From the IMG/VR virus record IMGVR_UViG_3300010885_050383, positions 1 through 64,000 of that record: a DNA stretch of 64,000 bases. One strand, given 5' to 3'. Below are positions 27,447-34,907 of this stretch, in pieces. The position numbers and the translations under genes were made by a program. The stretch's first letter is position 1. Each line of letters starts with the position of its first letter. The notes under the pieces are model-generated. The model did no database searches. It was not told where the DNA came from and was given only the letters and a program-made list of their open reading frames with translations. Source of the DNA: a virus.

Positions 27447-28468
27447 AAATATTAATAACAGGAGGATTGGGGTTTATAGGAATAAATACAGCATTAACTT
27501 TAGGTAATGAACATGAAATATTTGTTATAGATAATCTTAGTAGAAAAGGAAATATAGAAAATTATATAAACTTAAGAAATAATATTAATTTTACTTTTTA
27601 TAATAAAGATATAAGAAATTATTTTGATTTGGAGGAAATTTTTAAAAGTAATAGTTTTGATGCTATAATACATCTAGCAGGACAAGTTGCTGTTACAAGT
27701 TCTTTTAAAAATCCTAGAGAAGATTTTGAAATAAATTGCCTTGGTACTTTTAATATATTAGAATGTATAAGAAAATACTGTTCTAATGCAGTTTTACTAT
27801 ACTCTTCTACAAATAAAGTTTATGGAGATTTTAAATCAGAAATAGAAGAAAAGGAAAATAGATATATTTATGGTAATGAAATAAATGGCATTAGCGAAAA
27901 CCAACGTTTAGATTTTCATTCTCCATATGGTTGTTCAAAAGGATCTGCCGATCAATATGTCAGAGATTATCATAGAATGTATGGTTTAAAAACTGTTGTA
28001 TTGAGACAATCTTGTATCTATGGTCCAAATCAATTTGGTATTGAAGATCAAGGATGGGTTTCTTGGTTTAGTATAGCTTCTTTATTTGATAAAAATATTA
28101 CTATATATGGAAATGGTAAACAAGTTAGAGATGTACTTCATGTAAAAGATTTAATTGATCTTTATATGAGTGTTATTATTAATATAGATATTTGTAATGG
28201 TAAAATTTATAATGTTGGTGGTGGACCAGACAATACACTTTCATTATTAGAACTATTAGATATTTTAAAAATTAAATTGGGCAAAAATATACAATATAAC
28301 TTTTCTCAATGGAGACCCGGTGATCAAAAAATTTATATAAGCGATATTGAAAAAATAAAAAATGATATTAACTGGCAACCTAAAATTGATGTAAATGCAG
28401 GTTTGACTATAATGTTAGATTGGATTTTAGAAAATAAAGAAGTATTTAAAAAATTAAATTTAATATGA
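27443..28468 (+). CDS. CDP-paratose/CDP-tyvelose 2-epimerase-like SDR
   Basis: A 341-residue extended SDR from ATG 27443, which overlaps the previous stop as ATGA; ATG 27416 upstream is rejected. Motifs are TGGLGFIGINT, YSSTNKVYGD near residue 120, LDFHSPYGCSKGSADQY with the catalytic Tyr-x3-Lys, and RQSCIYGPNQFGIEDQGWV. The last two match the RfbE-type CDP-tyvelose epimerase, which interconverts 3,6-dideoxyhexoses of O-antigens. No CDP-glucose dehydratase or RfbH-type enzyme is in the window, so the substrate is unproved. Confidence 0.85.
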   Translation: MKILITGGLGFIGINTALTLGNEHEIFVIDNLSRKGNIENYINLRNNINFTFYNKDIRNYFDLEEIFKSNSFDAIIHLAGQVAVTSSFKNPREDFEINCLGTFNILECIRKYCSNAVLLYSSTNKVYGDFKSEIEEKENRYIYGNEINGISENQRLDFHSPYGCSKGSADQYVRDYHRMYGLKTVVLRQSCIYGPNQFGIEDQGWVSWFSIASLFDKNITIYGNGKQVRDVLHVKDLIDLYMSVIINIDICNGKIYNVGGGPDNTLSLLELLDILKIKLGKNIQYNFSQWRPGDQKIYISDIEKIKNDINWQPKIDVNAGLTIMLDWILENKEVFKKLNLI

Positions 28469-29088
28469 TTACAATTCAAGAGCATAGTATAGAAGAATCA
28501 ATTATAGATAAAAATGGTTGGGTATTAGATTTGGGATGTATTAACTTTTCTTTTGCTAAAGATTTAAAAGAATATTGTAATAATATTATCTGTGTAGACC
28601 CAAACCCAAACATCGATAAAAATTTAATTCCAGAGGGTGTTATATATGAAAGCGTAGCAGTAACTCATGATGAAAGTTTATCAGAACAAACTTTTTACAT
28701 TTATAATGATGTACAGGGCTATTCTTTATTAAATCCTCCCAAAGATTGGTGTGTTTTACAAAAGACAATAACTGTTCCAGTAACAACCATTAAAAAAATA
28801 ATGGAAAAATACAGTATTAAAAAATTTGAATTGATTAAATTTGATATTGAAGGTGCAGAATATGAGATATTAAAAAATCTAGATTGGTCTTTATCTAAAC
28901 AATATTCTATTGAATTTCATGATTTTAGATTTATGAATCCATACTATCCAGATAATGAAAAATATTATAGTGAAGTTTTTAATAAAATTAAAAATATTAA
29001 ATCTATTAAACATGAAAATACAGATCACCCCGGATTTCCAAATGGAATGGGTAAAAATTACTGGGATACATTAATTGTAATGATTTAA
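28465..29088 (+). CDS. FkbM-family methyltransferase (second copy)
   Basis: A 207-residue SAM methyltransferase. VLDLGCINFSFAKDL near residue 18 is motif I, ICVDPNPN near residue 46 the acidic motif II, VAVTHDES near residue 61, and LIKFDIEGAEYEILKNLDW near residue 128 the FkbM signature. It differs clearly from the copy at 24859, so it is a distant paralogue or a separate acquisition. It overlaps the preceding stop by ATGA and abuts the next ATG. Confidence 0.85.
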   Translation: MITIQEHSIEESIIDKNGWVLDLGCINFSFAKDLKEYCNNIICVDPNPNIDKNLIPEGVIYESVAVTHDESLSEQTFYIYNDVQGYSLLNPPKDWCVLQKTITVPVTTIKKIMEKYSIKKFELIKFDIEGAEYEILKNLDWSLSKQYSIEFHDFRFMNPYYPDNEKYYSEVFNKIKNIKSIKHENTDHPGFPNGMGKNYWDTLIVMI

Positions 29089-30012
29089 ATGAATATATAT
29101 CATAATACAGAAATAGAAGAATTAAACAATATAGATTTATATTCTGAGGGTATAGAAGCAACTGAAAATGCTTTAAAAATAAGCAGGAAAATTAATGAAT
29201 CTATAGATGAAAAGTATAATATATTTGTTTATTGGATAGGATCTAATGTAAATTATAAACATTCGGTAGTATTAAAGTCCTTTTTAGCCACACAAAATTT
29301 AAAGAATGCAACATTAAAAATTTATTCAGATATGGATATATCTAAAAATCCAATATTTGATAGATATAAAAATTTTAAAGAAATAGAATTTAATATTTTT
29401 AATATAGAAGAAGAAATTAAAGGAACTGTTTATGAAAACTTTAAATATATTCAAGAAATAAAAAATCATAATTTTAATCCAGCATATGAATCTGATTTTT
29501 TCAGACTTCTTATACTTCATAAATATGGTGGTTTTTATATAGATTTTGACATTTTATTACTTAGAGATCTTTCTCCTTTACTAAAATATGATTTCTTTTA
29601 TCAATGGGGATCTACTACAAAAAGCATTAATATGCTCAATGGTGCTATAATGCATTTAAAAAAAGATAGCAATGCAAACAACCTTGCTACTCAATATATT
29701 CTAAATAGTTATGCTCGTCCGGGTGCGGGTAGTTTACAGTGGGCATCTGATTTATATTTACAGATTAAAAATCAATGTCCAAATGTTGTGATATTCCCTG
29801 CGGCTTTTTTTAACTCAGAATGGCAACATAACCAACACACAGTAGATGAAGATGGTTTTGTTAAACATAAATTCAGCGAAAACATATTTGATGGAGCATT
29901 TTCTTGGCATTGGCATAATAGATGGGATAAAAATATAGAAGAGGAATCCAAATTTGATATTTTAGATAAAATTTTAGAAAAAAAATTTATTGAAAAGTTT
30001 GAAATTAAATGA
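29089..30012 (+). CDS. GT32-like glycosyltransferase (Gly_transf_sug / DXD family)
   Basis: A 307-residue protein with the GT32 centre: SDFFRLLILHKYGGFYIDFDILLLRDLSP near residue 138, where the DFD is the metal-binding DxD, preceded by a variable N-terminal domain beginning IFVYWIGS near residue 46. A C-terminal AFSWHWHNRWDKN supplies His residues typical of the alpha-1,4-galactosyl/mannosyl group. This family adds hexoses with retention of configuration. Confidence 0.85.
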   Translation: MNIYHNTEIEELNNIDLYSEGIEATENALKISRKINESIDEKYNIFVYWIGSNVNYKHSVVLKSFLATQNLKNATLKIYSDMDISKNPIFDRYKNFKEIEFNIFNIEEEIKGTVYENFKYIQEIKNHNFNPAYESDFFRLLILHKYGGFYIDFDILLLRDLSPLLKYDFFYQWGSTTKSINMLNGAIMHLKKDSNANNLATQYILNSYARPGAGSLQWASDLYLQIKNQCPNVVIFPAAFFNSEWQHNQHTVDEDGFVKHKFSENIFDGAFSWHWHNRWDKNIEEESKFDILDKILEKKFIEKFEIK

Positions 30013-30863
30013 AAATATTAACATCAGATATTTTTTTAGCAGGACAAGATAATTGTGATTGGAAAGAAGGGTGTGAATTTACATATGCTTTTAGAAATTT
30101 AGGACATATATGTCATATAGCAGGAAAAAACTGTAAAATACCAGAATATCAAATACCAAATATTGCACATAAATATGATTTTGCATTAATTACAGAAAAT
30201 TATCCACAACATTCCAATTGGGCATGGTGGGATTGGAGAAGTATAAAAATTCCTAAAGTTTTTTGGGCAATAGATACTCATATAGAAAATTTTTTACCTT
30301 GGATAAAACATGCAAATATAGATTATGTAGCATTTAATAACCCTCAAGACTTAGAAAAATATCAATTACCAAATTCTTTCTGGATGCCATATGCAATATC
30401 AAAGTTACATTACTTGAAACAATATACAGATAAAAAAACAAAAGATTTGGTTTTTATAGGAAAAATGCTTCCAGAAAGAAAACGTATATGTGAAAAATTC
30501 AACATAGAATGTTTAAATGTATATGGACCAAACTATGTAAAAGAAATGCAAGAATCTAAAATCTGCTTCAATCAATCTATGTCTTATGATATCAATGCAA
30601 AGTATTTTGAAATTTTAGGAAGTGGATCATTTATGTTGACCAATTATAATGAACATTTCCATAAATTTGTTGATTATAATGAAGATATAGGTAAAATGTT
30701 TTATTCTTCAGAAGAAGAATTGGAGAAAAAAATAAAATATTATCTAGCAAACGATCAAGAAAGAGAAGAAATTGCTGCTAGAGCAAGAAAATACATAGCA
30801 GAAAACCATACATACGAAAATAGAGCACAATTAATATTAAATAAAATTAATTTATTAAAATGA
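30009..30863 (+). CDS. CgeB-like GT-B glycosyltransferase
   Basis: A 284-residue protein. The N-terminal half has FLAGQDNCDWKEGCEFTYAFRNLGH and VFWAIDTHIENF; the C-terminal half has LVFIGKMLPERK, then YGPNYVKEMQESKICFNQS, then YFEILGSGSFMLTNYNEHF. The last matches the CgeB/Glyco_trans_1_2 donor-site motif (K.fE..a.G...Lt). ATGA overlaps link it to both neighbours. Sugar unknown. Confidence 0.8.
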   Translation: MKILTSDIFLAGQDNCDWKEGCEFTYAFRNLGHICHIAGKNCKIPEYQIPNIAHKYDFALITENYPQHSNWAWWDWRSIKIPKVFWAIDTHIENFLPWIKHANIDYVAFNNPQDLEKYQLPNSFWMPYAISKLHYLKQYTDKKTKDLVFIGKMLPERKRICEKFNIECLNVYGPNYVKEMQESKICFNQSMSYDINAKYFEILGSGSFMLTNYNEHFHKFVDYNEDIGKMFYSSEEELEKKIKYYLANDQEREEIAARARKYIAENHTYENRAQLILNKINLLK

Positions 30864-31678
30864 ATGAAAGAAGATTACATTACGCAATTTATAATTCAGA
30901 AGAAAATTCTTTGATAGGAATACACCAATCTGGATTTTATTCTTGCATAAATTGTTTAAGAATTTCTCTTTATAAATTAATATCTGAAGGAATTTTACCA
31001 AAAAAAATATCTTTAGAAAATACTTTAGATTGGTATAAAGATCATCTCAATCAAGACCTTTATCCTATTTTATACAAAACAGATTTTTCTAAAATAGACA
31101 AAATAAACAAAAACTTTCAATATGAAATGTTTTGTGCAACAGCAGTTAGACATCTTGATCTTGATTTAAAAAATTTTATTCCTATAGAAGAAGTTTACTT
31201 TTTACCTTCAGATATCATTGTACAAAATATATCTACTCTAGAAAAAAAATATAATATAGATTACACAAAAACTCTAGCAGTATTGCATCGTGGTACTGAT
31301 AAACATAAAGAAACCAAACTTTCACCAGTAAATGATTGGATTGAAACAATTGAAAAGTATTATGAAGAAGGACATAAGATTTTAATTCAGACTGATGATG
31401 AAAATGCAAAAAAACAATTTATAGAACATTTTAAAGATCGTTGTTTTACTCTTGAAGAGATGATATATGGAAGCGATCAAAATTCTAATGTAAAACCCCA
31501 TTTCAATAAAACTCAGTGGTCTATAAACTTTGAAAGCGTTATGCATATCATATCTAAATGTAATCGTATGATAAATCATGCAGGAAATGTTGCTATGATA
31601 CCAATTTTATATAGAAAAAGTTTAGTTAAAACGATACAATTTTACAACGGAGAAATTATTGATCACGATAAATTATAA
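30860..31678 (+). CDS. Fucosyltransferase-like protein (GT11/GT23 type)
   Basis: A 272-residue protein, last of the island. LAVLHRGTDKHKE near residue 135 resembles the Hx(R/G)(R/G)-TDK motif of alpha-1,6- and alpha-1,2-fucosyltransferases and NodZ, which bind GDP-fucose. ILIQTDDENAKKQF near residue 172 and FESVMHIISKCNRMINHAGNVAM near residue 226 match motifs II and III. No GDP-fucose synthesis gene is present, so the donor would come from the host. Confidence 0.68.
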   Translation: MNERRLHYAIYNSEENSLIGIHQSGFYSCINCLRISLYKLISEGILPKKISLENTLDWYKDHLNQDLYPILYKTDFSKIDKINKNFQYEMFCATAVRHLDLDLKNFIPIEEVYFLPSDIIVQNISTLEKKYNIDYTKTLAVLHRGTDKHKETKLSPVNDWIETIEKYYEEGHKILIQTDDENAKKQFIEHFKDRCFTLEEMIYGSDQNSNVKPHFNKTQWSINFESVMHIISKCNRMINHAGNVAMIPILYRKSLVKTIQFYNGEIIDHDKL

Positions 31679-31715
31679 TTTGATAATTCTGTGATAGATA
31701 TTATACTTCAAAGAA

Positions 31716-33524
31716 ATGAAAAAAATAATCTTTACGCAAATAAAAATTAAAAACTTCCTATCTATAGGAAAAAATGAAGTTGTATTAGATTTTTCTTCTG
31801 GTATTAACCTCATAACTGGAGAAAATTACGATAAAGGTGGAAGAAATGGAGTGGGTAAAAGTTCTTTGATCGAATCCATATATTGGTGTTTGTTTGGTAA
31901 TACTATCCGAGATATCAAGAAAGATAGAGTGCTTCACAATCAAAGCAAGAAAGGATGTGAAGTCATCTTGGATTTTGAGATCGAAACAGGAAAGAATAAA
32001 AACGTTTATAGGATCACGAGAAGCCTTGAACCCAGTAAACTCGTTCTAGAGGCTTTCACGGCTCTGCATTCGGATGATATATCACTCTCATCGATGCCTA
32101 AAACAGATGAATATATCAGAGAATTAATCGGAGCAAACGAAGAAGTCTTCCAAAACTCTGTAATCATGACAGCAAACGGAACTATTCCGTTTATGGCACA
32201 AAAGAAAATAGACAAAAGAAAATTCATCGAAGGTATTTTAGACCTTGGCATTTTTGGTGAGATGTTACTGAAAGTAAGAGGAGAATATAATGACAAGAAG
32301 AAAGAAAATGATCTCGTTGGTAAAGATTTTGTGAATGAACAGAGGGTGCTGGAGATACTAAAAGAAAACGAAGAAGGATTTGACGAGAGTAAAGCCAATA
32401 GAATAAAAGTTATTTCTTCTAAAATAGAAGCATCTTCAATAGATCTTCAAAATTTAACCGATAAAAATATTGAAAACGTTTCTTTACTCAAAGACAAGAT
32501 AAAAACTCACGAAGAAGAGATAGAAGTCCTTGAAGAACTTATAGATAAGGCAAATAAAAAAGCAGTAAACTTTAGAGATAAGAAAATAGAATTACAAAAT
32601 ACTATTACGCAAGCAAAAAAAGAAAAACAAAAAATTTTAGATAAAGGAAATACATGTCCTACCTGCAACAGAGATTATTGCGAAGATGATTTAAGTCATA
32701 TTGAAGCCGAAATTAAAAGACTTGATGATATAATCAGTACTAACACTCCTGTTTACGAAGATTATGTCAAAAAAACCGACCAAACAATTGAACTTGGTCT
32801 AGAAAACAAAGAAAAGTTAGAGTCTACGAAGAAAGAAATAAAAAAAATCAATCAAAGTATATCAGAAGCATCTTTACATGAGCAAAAAATGAAAACTTTG
32901 ATGGATAAGATCGAAGAATATAAAGAAAATATTAAAGATATTGAAAATGAATCATTCAAAGATGATAAGAAAATAGAAAATTCAGAAGAAAAAATTGAAA
33001 ATTTAGAAACCAAGATAGAATCTTTACAAAAAGAGTTATTGATTCTTGAAAATGCAAAGTTTGTTGTTTCTGAAGAAGGTGTGAAGACTTTTATTGTCAA
33101 AAAAATGCTTAATGTTTTAAATTCGCAACTGAATTATTATCTTAAAGCATTGGAAGCTCCTTGTAGTTGTTATTTCGACGAAATGTTTGAAGAAACTATC
33201 TACAATGATGCAGGGAAAGAGTGTTCTTATTTTAATTTTAGTGGAGGAGAACGAAAAAGAATAGATGTGGCAGTGCTTTTTACCTTTCAAGACATTTTGA
33301 GAAGCCAATCAGGGACTTCGTTTAATCTTAACATGTATGACGAGCTTTTAGATGCTGGTTTGGATGATAAAGGAATTGAAAAAACGTTAGATATACTCCG
33401 TGAAAAGGTCAATAAATACAACGATGCAATTTATATTGTAAGTCACAAGACTTCTACCAAAAACAATATAGATAATGTGATTTTATTGAAAAAAATTAAG
33501 GGAACTACGAGTATAGCTAGTTGA
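31716..33524 (+). CDS. Recombination endonuclease subunit gp46 (Rad50-like)
   Basis: A 602-residue SMC-like ATPase. Walker A GGRNGVGKSSLIE is near residue 42, a central coiled coil spans about 180-450 with a zinc hook CPTC near residue 311, the ABC signature NFSGGERKRID is near residue 508, and Walker B-like NLNMYDELLDAGLD near residue 538. It pairs with gp47 to process DNA ends. T4 gp46 is 560 residues. It lies on the far side of the glycan island from gp47. A 37-base gap separates it from the island. Confidence 0.92.
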   Translation: MKKIIFTQIKIKNFLSIGKNEVVLDFSSGINLITGENYDKGGRNGVGKSSLIESIYWCLFGNTIRDIKKDRVLHNQSKKGCEVILDFEIETGKNKNVYRITRSLEPSKLVLEAFTALHSDDISLSSMPKTDEYIRELIGANEEVFQNSVIMTANGTIPFMAQKKIDKRKFIEGILDLGIFGEMLLKVRGEYNDKKKENDLVGKDFVNEQRVLEILKENEEGFDESKANRIKVISSKIEASSIDLQNLTDKNIENVSLLKDKIKTHEEEIEVLEELIDKANKKAVNFRDKKIELQNTITQAKKEKQKILDKGNTCPTCNRDYCEDDLSHIEAEIKRLDDIISTNTPVYEDYVKKTDQTIELGLENKEKLESTKKEIKKINQSISEASLHEQKMKTLMDKIEEYKENIKDIENESFKDDKKIENSEEKIENLETKIESLQKELLILENAKFVVSEEGVKTFIVKKMLNVLNSQLNYYLKALEAPCSCYFDEMFEETIYNDAGKECSYFNFSGGERKRIDVAVLFTFQDILRSQSGTSFNLNMYDELLDAGLDDKGIEKTLDILREKVNKYNDAIYIVSHKTSTKNNIDNVILLKKIKGTTSIAS

Positions 33525-33560
33525 AAATTTAATGTATAGTTATTAGTATAAAAAATTGCT

Positions 33561-34883
33561 ATGATTAAAATTAAAAACGCACCAAAAGTTCCTGAAAAAA
33601 ATACATCTAATAGCATTGTATACGAGTATAGACCTGTAGCAACCAATATTCCTAATGCTCCACAAGGTTTACCAATTGGAACTCCTACCTATAGCTATGT
33701 TTCTCCTGTACCAGTAAGCATTCCAACCCCTCCAGCAGTAGAAATGCCCGAATTAAGCCTTCCTAGAGCTATCAATTACTATGCTGACTATGGTGGTTGT
33801 GGTTACTGGAGAATGATTTGGCCTGAATATGTACTCAATAGTTATCAGAAAATGTGTATTTCAGGGTTAACTGCAATGGTAATGGATGTAAGATTTTACC
33901 AAGGCATCTCTGCAATAAGAATGCAGAGACAAGCAACCCCAATTCAAAATGCTTTTATCAAAGAATTGAAGAAAGCACAAAAGGATTTTGGTTTCAGACT
34001 GCTTTATGAGGTAGATGATATTGTTTTCAAGGATGATATTCCAGATTACAATCGTTGTAAGGAAGCATTCGTAAGCCAAGAGATCATCGATAATATTCTA
34101 GACATCATGTCCAACATGGATGAGATAACTGTGACATGTCAATACATGAAAGATTACTATATCAATAAAACAGGTAATAAAAATATTACAGTTATTCCCA
34201 ATTACGCACCAAAATTCTGGCTTGATAGGTTTTATGACAGAAAACGTGTGGAAGAACTCTATGATAGGCATAAAAAGCGTCCTAGAATCCTTTATTGCGG
34301 TTCTGGAACCCATGTGGATTACATTAACAAGACAGGAATGAACGATGATTTTGCTCATGTTATTGAAGACATCATCAAAGCAAGAAAGAAATTCAAATTT
34401 GTATGGAAAGGTTGCTTCCCCCTTGCTGTAAAACCATTTATCGACAATGGAGAAATGGAATTTATTGATTGGTCACAGCTTATGGATCTTCCACAGGACA
34501 TTTATAAGATTGGAGCCAATGCAACATTTGCTTCATTACAAGATAATATCTTTAATAAGTCCAAGAGCAACATCAAAATGGTTGAGTCTGGAGCATTTGG
34601 TATGCCCGGAGCCTATCAAGATCTCTGTACATATGATGGAGCAGATTTTAAGTTTAAATCTGGCAAAGATTTAATCGATCAACTCGAATATATCACATCT
34701 GATTTTGATAGATACATGAAATTCTCTGATAAATCTCGTAAATTTACCGAAGGTCTTTGGTTAGAAGACCATATGGACGAATACCAAGCATTATATACAA
34801 CAGCATGGGGATCAAAAGAAAGAAAAGAAATGGCTCCCTTGTTGATTGCAAACAATTTAGATCAAGATTTAATTGACGATTAA
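33561..34883 (+). CDS. GT-B-type glycosyltransferase of phage replication region
   Basis: A 440-residue protein with a Pro-rich N-terminal 75 residues, then YGGCGYWRMIWPEYVLN, LLYEVDDIVF near residue 157, TVTCQYMKDYY, VIPNYAPKFW near residue 211, and a C-terminal domain beginning RILYCGSGTHVD near residue 246, with FKFVWKGCFP, and KSNIKMVESGAFGMPGAY near residue 336. This is the two-Rossmann-fold plan of GT4 enzymes with the Glu-containing donor motif. Target unknown. It stands between genes 46 and 43. Confidence 0.78.
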   Translation: MIKIKNAPKVPEKNTSNSIVYEYRPVATNIPNAPQGLPIGTPTYSYVSPVPVSIPTPPAVEMPELSLPRAINYYADYGGCGYWRMIWPEYVLNSYQKMCISGLTAMVMDVRFYQGISAIRMQRQATPIQNAFIKELKKAQKDFGFRLLYEVDDIVFKDDIPDYNRCKEAFVSQEIIDNILDIMSNMDEITVTCQYMKDYYINKTGNKNITVIPNYAPKFWLDRFYDRKRVEELYDRHKKRPRILYCGSGTHVDYINKTGMNDDFAHVIEDIIKARKKFKFVWKGCFPLAVKPFIDNGEMEFIDWSQLMDLPQDIYKIGANATFASLQDNIFNKSKSNIKMVESGAFGMPGAYQDLCTYDGADFKFKSGKDLIDQLEYITSDFDRYMKFSDKSRKFTEGLWLEDHMDEYQALYTTAWGSKERKEMAPLLIANNLDQDLIDD

Positions 34884-34907
34884 TACATATACTGCTACTA
34901 TTGGGTA

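Noticed and set aside
21000-34900. Search for CRISPR repeats, tRNAs or introns in the long plus block
   Set aside because: No regular short repeats with spacers, no cloverleaf-like stretch, and no interruption of core genes such as 43 or 46 were seen.
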